DNA of 64,000 bases, taken from NCBI RefSeq assembly GCF_021246445.1, contig NZ_JAJQXW010000001.1, positions 1,382,168-1,446,167 on the forward strand, given 5' to 3'. The DNA comes from Rhabdothermincola salaria. Its GTDB lineage: Bacteria > Actinomycetota > Acidimicrobiia > Acidimicrobiales > Acidimicrobilacustridaceae. Shown in pieces: positions 31,039-46,091 of this stretch (its first letter is position 1; every line of letters starts with the position of its first letter). The notes below the pieces were generated by a model, which had not been told where the DNA came from, searched no databases, and was given only the letters and a program-made list of their open reading frames with translations. The position numbers were made by a program, and so were the translations under genes.

Positions 31039-31872
31039 TCAGCTCCGCCGGCGGGAGCCCAGCTGGTCCGGGGTGGGCGGTGGCGCGTCGAGCACGGCCG
31101 CCCAGTCGACGGTCGCCTCCCCCGCCGATCGGCCCCCTCGGAGCCCGAAGAGCCGTTTCGCCCAGATGAGGTAGGCCAGCACCAGGAGGTTGACGGTCAG
31201 CGTGGCGACCTTGACCGCGCTCACGCCCTCCACCAGCTCTCGCACCTCGAGGGGCAGGAAGATCGCGGTGGCCACGACCGTGAGGTACTCGGCCCAGCGC
31301 TTCTCGAGCCAGAGGCCGATGGCCTCGGTGCCCTCCATCACGGCGAACAGCGCCGACGCCACGAGCAGCACCCGCACCGTGTCGCCCTGCAGGCTGGCCA
31401 GCTCCTCCAGGCGCTCGGCCGCCCAGGAGTGGGCGCCGCCCCGACTGGATCCCGCCACGGCGTCGGTGAGCCCGTCGGCCATGGAGCGGGCGTCGGCCCG
31501 CAGACCGCCGAGGTCGGTGTCGACCAGGGCGAGCGCGACGGCCAACAGGGTGAACACCACGAAGTGGCCGAAGCGCTCGATGGCGATGAAGCGGGTGATG
31601 ATGGCGTCGTCGAGCGCCTTCCCGCGGCGGGGCCGGGGCAGGGCGTCGAGCGGGGGGAGCCGATCCCAGGTGGCGGAAGCCGACGTGGGGGGCTCGCTGC
31701 GCAACCAGTTGTCGCAGCGCAGGCAGCGGCTGAGCCGGGCGCCGTCCGGGGCGTCGACGGCGAGGTCGTGGTCGTCGTCGGTGACGATCCGCGCTCGGGC
31801 ACCGGGGGCGACGTGGCCCCGTATCGCGCAGGTGAGCGCTTCGGCGTCCCAACGCCGAGGCAGGGGTCGCAC
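31039..31872 (-). CDS. DUF2127 membrane protein with N-terminal zinc-ribbon-like segment
   Basis: 277 residues. The N-terminus carries RCLRCDNWLRSEPP, a single Cys-x-x-Cys. Membrane segments follow: IAIERFGHFVVFTLLAVALALV, VRVLLVASALFAVMEGTEAIGLWL, YLTVVATAIFLPLEVRELV and LTVNLLVLAYLIWAKRLFGL (approximate regions). The RFGHF, EGxEAxGLWLEKRWAEY and PLExxEL motifs are those of DUF2127 proteins, whose function is unknown. GTG at 31872 lies 32 nt downstream of the mptB-like stop, so the two are likely co-transcribed. Confidence 0.8.
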   Translation of the reverse strand: MRPLPRRWDAEALTCAIRGHVAPGARARIVTDDDHDLAVDAPDGARLSRCLRCDNWLRSEPPTSASATWDRLPPLDALPRPRRGKALDDAIITRFIAIERFGHFVVFTLLAVALALVDTDLGGLRADARSMADGLTDAVAGSSRGGAHSWAAERLEELASLQGDTVRVLLVASALFAVMEGTEAIGLWLEKRWAEYLTVVATAIFLPLEVRELVEGVSAVKVATLTVNLLVLAYLIWAKRLFGLRGGRSAGEATVDWAAVLDAPPPTPDQLGSRRRS

Positions 31873-31904
31873 GGTTCAGCCGCCCGCCGGGCCGGGCCGC
31901 TGGC

Positions 31905-33558
31905 TCAACCCACGGCGGCCGGTGAGGGAGCCTCGTCCTCGACCGGTTCGTCGATCCGTTCTCGACCCAGGCGCCGCTCGAAGCGGGACGCGAAGCGCTG
32001 GGCCCCGAAGGCCATGCCGGTCACGAGGACGACGACCCCGAGGCCGAGCAGGTGCTGGTACTCGGTGAGGTAGTCGACCGGGATGACCGAGGTCGGCCAC
32101 ACGAACCAGCTGATGGCGAGGCACACCATGAGGTACGAGGGGCGGTAGCGGCCCAGTCCGACCGCGGCGAGCAGGGCGAAGCCCGCCGGCAGGTACCACG
32201 GCCACAGCACGGGGCCGAGGAGCACGTAGGCGACCAGGATGACCCCGGTGGCCTTGACGATGCCGATGCGGGGGCTGCGCAGCATCATGACCAACCCGAG
32301 GGCCGCAGTGCCGAGGAGGCCCAGGATGCGCCACCCGGCGCCCACGGCGTCGGGGCTCACGGGGAGCCCGACCCAGGTCATGACCTCACCGAGGCTGAAG
32401 CCGATCTTGGTGGTGGGTGAGAAGGTGGTGGTGACCTTGCCGGTGGACTCGAGGGCGGTGATCCACCCGATGCCGACCCCGGTGGCCAGGCAGGCGACGG
32501 CGATGAGCCCGGCGGCGGCCGCCACGACGGTTGCGGTGGTGGCGATGCGCTGGCGGAACGTGGCCACCAGGCCGGGCCAGGTCCAACCGAGGTAGACGAG
32601 GCCCACCGCGGCGGGGAGCTTGATGGCGGTGGCCGCGGTCATCAGGACCAGGGCCAGCACCCGTTTGTCGCGTTGGGCGGCGGCCAGGCCGAGAGCCAGG
32701 AACCCGAACATGAGGGCGTCGTTGTGGATGCCGCCGATGAGGTAGAGCGTCACGAGCGGGTTGCCGATGCCGATGGCGACGGCCACAACCGGGTCGATCC
32801 CCGATCGGGCGGCGATGAGGGCCACACCGACGGCACCCATGATCACGCCGATGACCATGACCCCCCGGAACAGCCACACGGAACTGGCGGGGTCGTGACC
32901 GGAGGCCTCGACGACGGCCTCGCCCACGCCGATGGCCACCGGGCCGTAGGGGGCGGGGGCAGCCCGCCAGACCGGGTCGACCTGGCGCAGCCAGTCGCCG
33001 CGCCCGAGGGCGATGGGGCCGGTGGAGGTGGGGTCGATGCCCTGGCTGGCCATCTCGCCCTGGGCGGCGTAGCTGTAGACGTCGTTGGACAGCAGCGGCG
33101 GTCCCACGAGGAAGGGCAGGCACCACAGCGCCATGACGGCCGCGATCGTGGCCATGCGGCGACGACGATCGCCGGGTCGTCCGGCCCGGGCGATGAGGCC
33201 CAGCCATCCGAGGCCCAGCAGGACGAGACCACCGACGAAGAGGGCGGCGGACTGCATGGTGGTGCCGGGGTGGGGGATGAACGGGAGGGTGAAGCGCCAG
33301 GAGGGCACCGCCAGACGCCACACCGGGGCCGAGGTGGAGATGAGCACGGCGCCGAGGAAACCGGCCAGCGCCACCAGCACGGTGAGCCACGGGCGTCGGG
33401 CCTCGGTGCGAGCGGGCCGCCACGGCGAGATCTCCGAGTGGGCCAACGGCGCATCGGGGTGCCGTCCGTAGAGCAGGTCGCGACCCCGGTCGACGAGATG
33501 TCGGAGTTCTGCAGATCCGGCCACGGCGGCGCGGGCGCGTTCGATCGTCGTGGCCACG
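31905..33558 (-). CDS. MptB-like polyprenol-phosphomannose-dependent alpha-1,6-mannosyltransferase
   Basis: 551-residue GT-C fold integral membrane enzyme with about 12 hydrophobic segments. The first loop has PLLSNDVYSYAAQGEMASQGIDP, resembling the DVYSY(L)AQG motif of MptA/MptB (alpha-1,6-mannan backbone of lipomannan), then YGPVAIGVGEAVV, IHNDALMFGFLALGLA and LLGPVLWPWYLPAGFALL. It probably transfers mannose from decaprenyl-phosphomannose on the outer face of the membrane. GTG at 33558, with TACCCT 6 nt upstream, starts MATTIERARAAV. Confidence 0.82.
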
Positions 33559-33564
33559 GATCGA

Positions 33565-33570
33565 GGGTAG
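33565..33570 (-). promoter_or_regulatory. -10 box (TACCCT) for the mptB-like gene
   Basis: TACCCT ends 6 nt before the GTG at 33558 on the minus strand. Confidence 0.5.
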
Positions 33571-33640
33571 CCCGGTGGCGTGGTCGCCGCGCGGCAGATG
33601 AAAACCCGAACCCCCTGGTCAGAGGCTTGTGTGCCCTCCG

Positions 33641-35562
<1,922 letters not shown>

Positions 35563-35566
<4 letters not shown>

Positions 35567-37701
35567 CGGGATTCCTCCTGGGCCCGGGAGTGGGCCGCCA
35601 GTCGGGCGGACTGCAACGCCTCGAGCGCAGCCCGGATGTCCGGGTCGGCGTCGAGGTCGCGGATCGGTCGGGGGAGCTTGCGCACCCAGTTCGGGCGGTC
35701 GAGGCCCGTGCCGGGCACGTTCTGGGGCTCGGTCTCGCCGAGCAGGTCGTCGACGCCGACGAGCACGGTCGCGGCCGGGCTGGCGCCCAGCTGGGCGACC
35801 AGCGCCACCAGCGTGTCGTGGGTGTCGGCGGGTTCACCGAGGAGACCGGCACGCTGCAGCGCGGCCATGAGCCGGTCCACGTCGCGCTGACGCTCCCCGT
35901 AGGCTCGGCCCGCCGATCGCTCGTCGAGCAGCCCCATCTGCTTGCGGATCTCGATGTCGAGCCCGCTCATCCAACCGGCGAAGGTCGGCGTGTCGTGGGT
36001 GTCGATGCTGGCGACCTGGCGGTCGGTGGGAGCGGGGACGGGCCCTCCGTCGTTGGGCAGCTGGAACTGGCTGACGTACATGCCGAGCAACCCGTGGTGG
36101 CCCATGGCCTCACGCACCTCGTCGGGGACGGTGCCCAGGTCTTCGCCGATCACCCGGCAGTCGTGGCGCGCCGACTCCACCGACAGCACGGCGAAGAGCT
36201 CCTCGCGCGGGTAGCGCACGTAGACGCCGTCGCGAGCGTCGGCCCCGTCGGGCACCCAGAAGAGGCGGTGCAGCCCCATCACGTGGTCGAGTCGCAACAC
36301 CCCGGCGGCGCGCATGTGGTGGCGCAGGCAGGCGGCCAAGTGACGGTGGCCCTGCTCCCTCGACGCCATCGGCGAGACGGGCGGGAAGCCCCAGTTCTGC
36401 CCTTCGCTGAAGAAGTCGTCGGGCGGGGCCCCCACCCCGCACCCCCAGCCGTACAGGTCGGGATGGGACCAGGTGTCGAACCCGTCGCCGTGGGTGCCCA
36501 CGGGCAGGTCGAGGTAGAGGCGCTGTCCGTTGTCGCCGAGCTGGGCGGCCACGTCGGCCATCTGGCGCTGCATGGTCCACTGCACGTACTGGTGGAACCG
36601 GGCCTCGGGGCCGTCCACGTCGGTGCCGTCGGGGAGGCGTCCCGGCCCGGTGCCCCAGGCGTGCCAGCCCGTGCCGGTTCGGTCGGTCGCCGCCCGGAAG
36701 GCGGCGTAGCCCCGGACAGTCGGGCGGGCGGACATCCATCGGTCGAAGCCGGCGCGGCCGGACTCCGGCCCGGAGAAGAACGTGGCGGCCAGCTCCTCGA
36801 GCACGGGACGCAGGATGCGGTACTGCGCCCGGTGGTCGAAGCGGTCGGCCTCGGCCCGCTCGGCGATGGCGCGTTGGACGGCCGGCTCGGCCAGCAAGGC
36901 CCGCGCCGCGGGGCTGGCCGCCAGCTCGGGCGCGGCGTGCAGGTCGAGGTAGAGCTCGTTCCAGAAGCGTTGGCTCACCGGCGTGTAGGGGCTCGGATCG
37001 AAGGGGGCGTCGAGGTAGGTGGCGAGCATCGGCAGGGTGCCGACCACCTTGCCGCCCTGGTGGCCGATCCAACGGCCGAGCTCGACCAGCTCGCCCACGT
37101 GGGGACCCACGGCCATGGTGGGGCGCAGGGCGTAGAGGGGGGCGATGACCCCCCAGGTGCGCTCGTCCCAGGCCGGCTGGGCAACCCGGCGAGGTGCGAC
37201 GACGAGGGTCGCCTGGTGGCGCTGCGCCCCCCACTCGACCGTCAGGCGGTGGTAGCCGACGGGCAGCGCGTCGGGGATGTCGAGCGTGACGCGGCGCACC
37301 GAGTGGGTCACTCCCCCGCCGTGGCGGTGGCCGACCTCGATGGACTCGGCCAGATCGGCCCGACCCTCGACGTCGCCCCCGCCGTGCTCCAGCGCGACGT
37401 GGAAGGCCAAGGTGTCGTCGACGCCGGCCAAGGGGACGCAGACCTCGATCTCGAGGTGGGCGTCCTCGGCCCACCACACGACCACCGGAGCGATCAGTCG
37501 GACCCCGTTGGCCTCGACGTGGCGACGCAGCTCCATCAGGTCGGCCGACTCGTCCACGGGCGCGCCCATGGCCGACAGGACGGCCCGGAGGGCATCGGGC
37601 GTGGCCTCGTGGCGGTTGCCCGCCGTGTCCCAGTAGGAACCCTCGACGCCGAGGGCCCCGGCCAGCGAGCTCAGGTCGCCCGGGTCGACGGCCGTGCTCA
37701 C
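35563..37701 (-). CDS. malQ: 4-alpha-glucanotransferase (amylomaltase)
   Basis: Transfers maltosyl or longer units between alpha-1,4-glucans. 712 residues: an N-terminal extension with an immunoglobulin-like fold (about 1-160) typical of the E. coli/actinobacterial MalQ type, then GH77 with [31 protein letters not shown], catalytic Asp472 in [11 protein letters not shown], Glu520 in [14 protein letters not shown] and Asp570 in [14 protein letters not shown] at 37701 overlaps the treS stop as GTGA, and its stop overlaps glgB as ATGA. Inclusion in a glgE operon couples malto-oligosaccharide recycling to glucan synthesis. Confidence 0.95.
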
Positions 37702-40700
37702 GCGGGGGCCTCGTCCTCGGCGGCGATCAGTTGCAGGACACCCCTGAGGGGGATGGCTGCCCAATCGGGCCGGTTGTTGAGCTCGTAGCGCACCTCGTAG
37801 AGCGCTTTGTCGAGGGTGTAGGCGGTGAGCAGCGAGGCCACGTCGCCCTGGTCGGCGGGCACGAACGGGGACTCGCCGGCGGCGTCGAGGTACCCGGCGA
37901 GGAAGCGCACGGTCACCCAGTGCTGCCACACCCGTCCGCGACGGGTCATGGCGTCTCGCTGCTCGAGCGGGAGCAGGCCGCGTTCCTCGAGCGCCCGCAG
38001 GGCGGCGACGCGGGCGTACTGGAACGAGCGCATCATCCCGGCGACGTCGGTGAGCGCCCCCCGCTTGATGCGGCGCTCCGTGGGCGAGCGCGACGGCTCC
38101 CCCTCGAAGTCGATGATCACGAACTCCCGTCCGGCGTGCAGGACCTGGCCGAGGTGGTAGTCGCCGTGGACGCGGATGCGATGGGTGTCGATGCGGTGAT
38201 CGCGCAGGGCGTCGAAGCGCTCGAGGATGGACCCCTCGCTCTCGAGCGCCAGCTCGGCGAGCGGACGGGTGCGGTCGTCGAGGTGGGCCAGGCTGCGGCG
38301 CACCATCGACAGCGTGGGGCGCACCTGCGAACGCATCGACTGGTAGAGGGAGCGCTGATAGAGGGTGGTGAAGGGCTCGGGGGCGAACGCCTCGTCGAGA
38401 CCGCTGGCCAGCGAGTGGTGCAACTCGGCGGTGCGCCGGCCGAGCAGCTCGGCGGAGTCGAGGAAGGGGCCGATGGCGTCGGCGGCCACCTGTGGCACCT
38501 CGCCTCCGACCGAGTCGAGGATGGTGGACCACGCCGGCACCGCCAACTCGTCGTCGGGGATGGTCTGCAGCGCCGACTCGTAGAAGAGGCTGAGCTGGTC
38601 GAGGCTGTAGTGCCAGGCGTCGCCCTCGTTGGCCACGTAGGCCGAGAGCAGGGCGATGGTGCGCGGCTCGCTGCGCGCCCCCTTCTGGTACTCCAGGGCG
38701 CCGAGCAGCGGCGCGGTGTGCTCGAAGCCGGCCTGCTCGGTGAGGAAGCGCCCGATCTCGAGGTCCGGGTTGACGCCCTCCTGGGCCCGCCGGAAGAGCT
38801 TCATGACGACCCGGTGCCCGAACATCGCCGAGGTGTTGCTCTGCTCGGCTCCGGAAGGTTGCACGGCGAGGTCCTCGTGGGTGGCCCCGCTCACGGCCCG
38901 GCGGAAGCGCGGGTTCACGCTGGCCCGGAGCTCGGCGCCACCGAACGACGTGAAGCTGCGCCGCTTGGCGAAGCCGTCGAGGGTGGCCTCGAGGAACCCG
39001 GTGTCGACCAGTGCGTCGTGGAGGAAGACCCGCTCCCCCGTGGCCCGGTTGTCGATCCAGGCCACCCCGCAGTTGGGGTGATCGGCCAACAGCTGGTCGG
39101 CCCGCCCCGTGGAGGCGACGGTGAGGGGCAGGACGTAGGTCTCGGACTCGCCCTGGGTGTAGTCGAGGTGGGCGAGCACCATGAAGGCCTCAGCCCGGTT
39201 CTTGCGGGTGCGGGGTGCGGACAGCGGCACCACGTCGAGGATGTCGACGGCGCGGATCTTGCGGGCCTTGCCTGCGTACCAGCGGTTGTGGGCGAGGAAC
39301 TGCGGCAACGCCTTCTCGAGCCCGGCCCGGCCGCGCCCCCGGAACACCGAGCGCCAGTCGTTGGCGACCGTGAGGGTGGCCAGGTCGCGCCCGTCGTGGA
39401 ACTCGGGGCCGCCGCCGTCGCTGCGCTGGCTCTCCAGCGAGAACCAGTAGAAGCCGTAGGGGCCGAGGGTCAGCTGGTACGGGCCCTCCTGGATCGGTGC
39501 GAACTCCGTGTGGCCGAAGAGCTCGACGGGTACGGCGCCGCGGAACTCGTGGAGGTCGAGGGTCACCGCGGTGGCGAAGCGGGAGAGGTTGGCGACCACC
39601 ATCACCGTCTCGTTCTCGTCGCGCCGCAAGAAGGCCAGGACCTTGCCGTTCTCGGGCAGGAGGAACTCGATCTCACCACGCCCGAAGACGCGGTGCTGGC
39701 TGCGCAGGGCGATGAGACGACGCATCCACCACAACAGCGAGCTGGGGTTGCTGGCCTGGGCTTCGACGTTGACCGTCTCGTAGTGGTACTCGGGGTCGAT
39801 GATGACCGGGAGGAAGAGCTTCTGGGGGTTGGCCTGCGAGAAGCCGGCGTTGCGGTCCGGGCTCCACTGCATCGGCGTGCGCACCGCGTCACGGTCCCCG
39901 AGATAGACGTTGTCGCCCATCCCCAGCTCGTCGCCGTAGTAGATGACAGGCGTGCCCGGCAGCGCGAACAGCAGCCCGTTCATGAGCTCGATCTTGCGCC
40001 GGTCGTTCTGCATCAGCGGCGCCAGCCGGCGCCGGATGCCCACGTTCACGCGCATCTGCGGTTCGGCGGCGTAGGCGCGGTACATGTAATCGCGCTCTTC
40101 GTCGGTGACCATCTCGAGGGTGAGCTCGTCGTGGTTGCGCAGGAAGATGGCCCACTGGGACGTCTCGGGGATGTCGGGCGTCTGCTGGAGGATGTCGATG
40201 ACCGGGTAGCGGTCCTCCATGCGCAACGCCATGAAGAGCCGGGGCATCAAGGGGAAGTGGAAGGCCGTGTGGCACTCGTCGCCTTCGCCCTCGCCGAAGT
40301 AGGCGACGGCGTCCTCGGGCCACTGGTTGGCCTCGCCCAGCAGCATGCGGTTGGGGAACGCCTCGTCGACGTGGGCGCGCAGGTCCTTCAGGAACTGGTG
40401 GGTCTCGGGGAGGTTCTCGCAGTTCGTGCCCTCCCGCTCGAACAGGTAGGGCACGGCGTCGAGCCGCACACCGTCGACGCCCATCTCCAACCATTTGTCG
40501 ACGACGCGCAACATCGTGTCGCGCACCTCGGGGTTGTCGTAGTTGAGGTCGGGCTGATGGGAGAAGAAGCGGTGCCAGTAGTACGACTGGGCGACCGGGT
40601 CCCACGTCCAGTTCGAGGTCTCGTAGTCCTCGAAGATGATGCGCACCCCCGGGTAGCGGTCGGGGGTGTCGTTCCACACGTAGAAGTCGCGCCAGCGGCT

Positions 40701-41078
40701 GCCCGGCTTGGCCCTTCTCGCCCGCTGGAACCACGGGTGCTGATCGGACGTGTGGTTGAGCACCAGCTCGGTGATGACCCGCAGCCCACGCCGATGGGCC
40801 TCCTTCAAGAACCGCTTGAAGGAGCGCAGGTCGCCGTAGCTGGGGTTGATGTCGGCGTAGTCGGCGATGTCGTAGCCGTCGTCGCGCAACGGCGACGGGT
40901 AGAAGGGCAGCAACCACAGCGCGGTGACGCCGAGCTGTTGGAGGTAGTCGAGCTTGGCCGTCAGACCGTCGAAGTCGCCGATGCCGTCGCCGTCGGAGTC
41001 GCCGAACGCTCGGACGTGCAACTCGTAGATGACGGCATCCTTGTACCAGTCCTTCTGGTCGGCGGACTCTTCGATCAT
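37698..41078 (-). CDS. treS: Trehalose synthase fused to maltokinase
   Basis: 1126-residue bifunctional protein. Residues 1-555 are TreS (GH13_16), which isomerises trehalose and maltose: [31 protein letters not shown], nucleophile Asp207 in [18 protein letters not shown], Glu249 in [11 protein letters not shown] and Asp317 in FLRNHDEL. Residues ~590-1126 are maltokinase (Mak/Pep2): [25 protein letters not shown], catalytic Asp973 in [10 protein letters not shown] and metal Asp990 in IIDFEGEP. Together they channel trehalose to maltose-1-phosphate, the GlgE substrate. ATG at 41078 is 49 nt after the glgE stop. Fusion of the two enzymes is known in other actinobacteria. Confidence 0.96.
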   Translation of the reverse strand: MIEESADQKDWYKDAVIYELHVRAFGDSDGDGIGDFDGLTAKLDYLQQLGVTALWLLPFYPSPLRDDGYDIADYADINPSYGDLRSFKRFLKEAHRRGLRVITELVLNHTSDQHPWFQRARRAKPGSRWRDFYVWNDTPDRYPGVRIIFEDYETSNWTWDPVAQSYYWHRFFSHQPDLNYDNPEVRDTMLRVVDKWLEMGVDGVRLDAVPYLFEREGTNCENLPETHQFLKDLRAHVDEAFPNRMLLGEANQWPEDAVAYFGEGEGDECHTAFHFPLMPRLFMALRMEDRYPVIDILQQTPDIPETSQWAIFLRNHDELTLEMVTDEERDYMYRAYAAEPQMRVNVGIRRRLAPLMQNDRRKIELMNGLLFALPGTPVIYYGDELGMGDNVYLGDRDAVRTPMQWSPDRNAGFSQANPQKLFLPVIIDPEYHYETVNVEAQASNPSSLLWWMRRLIALRSQHRVFGRGEIEFLLPENGKVLAFLRRDENETVMVVANLSRFATAVTLDLHEFRGAVPVELFGHTEFAPIQEGPYQLTLGPYGFYWFSLESQRSDGGGPEFHDGRDLATLTVANDWRSVFRGRGRAGLEKALPQFLAHNRWYAGKARKIRAVDILDVVPLSAPRTRKNRAEAFMVLAHLDYTQGESETYVLPLTVASTGRADQLLADHPNCGVAWIDNRATGERVFLHDALVDTGFLEATLDGFAKRRSFTSFGGAELRASVNPRFRRAVSGATHEDLAVQPSGAEQSNTSAMFGHRVVMKLFRRAQEGVNPDLEIGRFLTEQAGFEHTAPLLGALEYQKGARSEPRTIALLSAYVANEGDAWHYSLDQLSLFYESALQTIPDDELAVPAWSTILDSVGGEVPQVAADAIGPFLDSAELLGRRTAELHHSLASGLDEAFAPEPFTTLYQRSLYQSMRSQVRPTLSMVRRSLAHLDDRTRPLAELALESEGSILERFDALRDHRIDTHRIRVHGDYHLGQVLHAGREFVIIDFEGEPSRSPTERRIKRGALTDVAGMMRSFQYARVAALRALEERGLLPLEQRDAMTRRGRVWQHWVTVRFLAGYLDAAGESPFVPADQGDVASLLTAYTLDKALYEVRYELNNRPDWAAIPLRGVLQLIAAEDEAPA

Positions 41079-41127
41079 GGGCGCGTATCCCCGTGCGTGT
41101 CTGGAGGGCGGATGGAGCAGATGTCGA

Positions 41128-43188
<2,061 letters not shown>

Positions 43189-43309
43189 GCGCGCCTTTCT
43201 AGTCGTTGGCGTGGCCGTCACGGTCTCCTACCCAGGGGCTGGCATGGTCGTGCACCGACCTTGGCCGGTGATCGTGGACGGCGGGCGTCGGGAGCGTGAA
43301 CGTCGTGGG

Positions 43310-44869
43310 TCACGCGGACGCCGAGTCGGCGACGGGCCCACCGGGCGCATGCATGATGCGGACGATGTCGGCCTGGTCGGCCGGGCTCGGGAGGCCCCAG
43401 CCGACCGGGTAGCCCACCACCTCACGCAGCGAGACGGCCCGCCACCGGTCCTCGAGCAGCTCGAGCTGGTCGGCGGTGACCAGGCCCGGGTGGGCCACAC
43501 CGCAGGCCCGGGCGAGACGCACCAGCTCGAAGCGCAACGAAGCCAGGTACAGCGCGCTGCGCACCGACTTGAGCTCGGGGTCGAGCCCTCGCTGCAACCA
43601 GCGCGACTGGGTGGCCACGCCGGTCGGGCAGCGGTCGGTGTGGCAGCGCTGGGCCTGGATGCAGCCGACCGAGAACATGGCGGTGCGCCCGACGTTGACC
43701 ATGTCGCATCCGAGGGCCATCGCTGCCAGGGCGTTCTCGGGCAGACCGAGCTTCCCCGAACCGACGAAGACGATGTCGTCGGCGAGGCCCCGCTCGGCGA
43801 AGGTCCGGTAGACCCGGGCGAAGGCCCAGCGGAACGGCAACGAGACGTGGTCGCTGAAGGTCAGCGGCGCCGCGCCGGTGCCGCCTTCGCCGCCGTCGAC
43901 GACGACGAAGTCGGGGCCGGTACCGGTGCGATCCATGCGCAGGGCCAGGTCCTCCCAGAAGCCGCGTTCGCCCACCGCCGACTTGATGCCCACCGGCAGT
44001 CCCGTCGCCTCGGCGATGCGTTCCACGAACTCGAGCAGGCCGTCGACGTCGGCGAACGCACTGTGCCCGGCCGGGCTCTTGCAGTCGACCCCGACCGGGA
44101 TGCCACGGATCTCGGCGATCTCCGGGGTGACCTTCGCCCCCGGCAGCATGCCGCCGAGGCCGGGCTTGGCGCCCTGGCTCAACTTGATCTCGATGGCCCG
44201 CACGGGGGCGGCGGCGGTGCGCTCGACGAGTCGTTCCAGGCTGAACGCCCCCTCCGGGTCACGACACCCGAAGTAGCCGGTGCCGACCTGCCAGACCAGG
44301 TCGCCGCCGTTGAGGTGGTACGGCGAGATGCCACCCTCTCCCGTCGTGTGCAGCGCGTGCGCCATCGCCGCGCCCCGGTTGAGCGCCTCGATCGCCCGAG
44401 CGCTGAGCGAACCGAAGCTCATCGCCGAGATGTTGGCCACCGACGACGGACGGAAGGCCTGACGCCGCCCGTGGGAGGCCCCGAGGACCTTGGCGCACGG
44501 CAACAGCCGATCGGGGCTCGGATGGGTGGGTTCGTCGGGTGGACCCGCCACGGGGAAGGCGACGTGCTTCACCACCAGGTAGTTGTGAGCCCGATCGAGG
44601 TCGTTGTCGGTCCCGAAGCCGAAGTAGGCGTTCTCGCCCTTCGCCGACGTGTAGACCCAGCGTCGCTGATCTCGGCTGAACGGCCGCTCCTGGTCGTTGT
44701 CGGTGACGATGTACTGGCGGACCTCCGGACCGATCCCCTCGAGGATGAAGCGGAGGTGACCGATGACGGGGAAGTTGCGCAGGATGGCGTGGCGCCGCTG
44801 GATGAGGTCGTGGAGGGCCACCACGGCGAGGAGCCCCACCACCACCCCGACCGCCACGAGCCATCCCAT
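43310..44869 (-). CDS. FMN-binding glutamate-synthase-like protein
   Basis: 519 residues. An N-terminal membrane helix (MGWLVAVGVVVGLLAVVALHD region) anchors a GltB central-type FMN barrel: SAKGENAYFGFG, ANISAMSFGSLSARAIEALN, GEGGISPYHL, EIKLSQGAKPGLGGMLP, VVVDGGEGGTGAAPLTF, and a 3Fe-4S ligand set in CIQAQRCHTDRCPTGVATQ. It lacks the glutaminase and GXGXG domains of true glutamate synthase. Such stand-alone proteins are widespread with unproven reactions. ATG at 44869, TAGGCT 7 nt upstream. Confidence 0.9.
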   Translation of the reverse strand: MGWLVAVGVVVGLLAVVALHDLIQRRHAILRNFPVIGHLRFILEGIGPEVRQYIVTDNDQERPFSRDQRRWVYTSAKGENAYFGFGTDNDLDRAHNYLVVKHVAFPVAGPPDEPTHPSPDRLLPCAKVLGASHGRRQAFRPSSVANISAMSFGSLSARAIEALNRGAAMAHALHTTGEGGISPYHLNGGDLVWQVGTGYFGCRDPEGAFSLERLVERTAAAPVRAIEIKLSQGAKPGLGGMLPGAKVTPEIAEIRGIPVGVDCKSPAGHSAFADVDGLLEFVERIAEATGLPVGIKSAVGERGFWEDLALRMDRTGTGPDFVVVDGGEGGTGAAPLTFSDHVSLPFRWAFARVYRTFAERGLADDIVFVGSGKLGLPENALAAMALGCDMVNVGRTAMFSVGCIQAQRCHTDRCPTGVATQSRWLQRGLDPELKSVRSALYLASLRFELVRLARACGVAHPGLVTADQLELLEDRWRAVSLREVVGYPVGWGLPSPADQADIVRIMHAPGGPVADSASA

Positions 44870-44876
44870 GGGGCTG

Positions 44877-44882
44877 AGCCTA
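44877..44882 (-). promoter_or_regulatory. -10 box (TAGGCT) for the FMN protein
   Basis: TAGGCT ends 7 nt before the ATG at 44869 on the minus strand. Confidence 0.5.
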
Positions 44883-44951
44883 CGGAACCGGGCCGGCCCC
44901 GGAACCGGCCGTCGGACCCGAGCCCACCCGCCGAGGGGCCCTGAAGTCGGG

Positions 44952-45584
44952 CTACATCAGCCCGACGACGAGCAGGGCCTGGCCGAGGTGGTAGGTGACC
45001 ATCACCACCACCCGGCTGTGGCGGAACGACGACACGAAGCGGGTCCAGCCCAGGACCGCGTCGCTGACGTAGAACGAGACGGCACCGAGGACCACCAGCC
45101 AGAGGCCGGTGCCGGCGGCGGTGGCCACCATGATCGAGATCACCGCCAGGTAGAGGGCGACGGGCCCCACCAGGGCAGGGTCGGCGGCCTTGGCCCCACG
45201 CAGGACGCGCCCACCCACCACCGCGACGGCCAGTCCGACGGCGACGAGGCCGAACGGGAGGCCGGCGCCCGAGGCCCCCAGGAGCACCATGGCCACGATG
45301 TAGGCGACGTGCGCGGCGAGGAAGGACGCCAGCCCGGGCACGAAGAGGTCCCGGGGCAGCATCAAGAACACGTCGCCGGCGAGGGAGAGCACCAGGGCGA
45401 CGACGACGGCCACCCGCACCGCGTCGTCCGAGGCGTCGAGGGTGAGCGCCGTCACCACGAGGCCCACCATGACCAAGGGCTTGAGGGCGTACTCGGCCGC
45501 ACGGCGCCCCGTGCCGACCGCCAACCAATCGAGGACGGCCACGACCGCGGTCAACGACAGCACGACGACCGCAGGCGCGTTCAC
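44952..45584 (-). CDS. YhhN family membrane protein (lysoplasmalogenase-like)
   Basis: 210 residues, about eight hydrophobic helices. The YhhN/TMEM86 hallmarks are present: YALKPLVMVGLV, LSLAGDVFLMLP with the key Asp, FLAAHVAYIVA, and SFYVSDAVLGWTRF with a second Asp. Vertebrate TMEM86B hydrolyses lysoplasmalogens, and some bacterial homologs do too, but substrate here is uncertain. GTG at 45584 lies 6 nt after the Nudix stop, so it belongs to a Nudix-YhhN unit. Confidence 0.85.
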   Translation of the reverse strand: MNAPAVVVLSLTAVVAVLDWLAVGTGRRAAEYALKPLVMVGLVVTALTLDASDDAVRVAVVVALVLSLAGDVFLMLPRDLFVPGLASFLAAHVAYIVAMVLLGASGAGLPFGLVAVGLAVAVVGGRVLRGAKAADPALVGPVALYLAVISIMVATAAGTGLWLVVLGAVSFYVSDAVLGWTRFVSSFRHSRVVVMVTYHLGQALLVVGLM

Positions 45585-45590
45585 GGGGAC

Positions 45591-46091
45591 CTAGGGGGAG
45601 TCGAGGCGGGGCAGGACGAGGGCGAGGCTGTCCGGGCAGGCCGGCTTGTCGGCCAGCCAGTCGCGCAGCTGGGTGATGGGCACCCAGACGGCGTCGACGA
45701 TCTCGCCGTCGTCGAAGCTGAAGGGCCCGGGGGTGCGGGCGTGGTAGATGCGCGCCAGCACGCGGACCTCGTCGTCGTCGTAGCGGTCCTCGCCCAGGTA
45801 GCCGAGCTCGGCGACCGCGCCGGTCTCCTCGACCATCTCGCGCGCCGCGGCCGCCTCCCACGCCTCGCCCGGGTCCACGACGCCACCGACGGCGACGTCC
45901 CAGCGGTCGGGCCACACGTCCTTCCACGACGCCCGCTTGTGCACGAGGATCTCGTCGGCGTCGTTGACCACCGCCACGAGGACGCTGCGGTGGCGCAGGT
46001 TGCGCTCGCGCATCTCCCGGCGCGAGACGGTGTCGATGACGGCACCGTCGTCGTCGAGGACCTCGACCATCTCCTCGTCGGCGCTGTCCAT
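45591..46091 (-). CDS. Nudix hydrolase (YfcD/IPP-isomerase-like)
   Basis: 166 residues. The Nudix box GGVVDPGEAWEAAAAREMVEETGAV (positions about 73-97) has all Gly, Glu and REUxEExGU positions intact. The preceding VSRREMRERNLRHRSVLVAVVN and VHKRASWKDVWPDRWDVAV are characteristic of the YfcD-like and isopentenyl-diphosphate-isomerase-like subgroup. Substrate unknown. ATG at 46091 overlaps the upstream reductase stop as TGATG, showing translational coupling. Confidence 0.9.
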   Translation of the reverse strand: MDSADEEMVEVLDDDGAVIDTVSRREMRERNLRHRSVLVAVVNDADEILVHKRASWKDVWPDRWDVAVGGVVDPGEAWEAAAAREMVEETGAVAELGYLGEDRYDDDEVRVLARIYHARTPGPFSFDDGEIVDAVWVPITQLRDWLADKPACPDSLALVLPRLDSP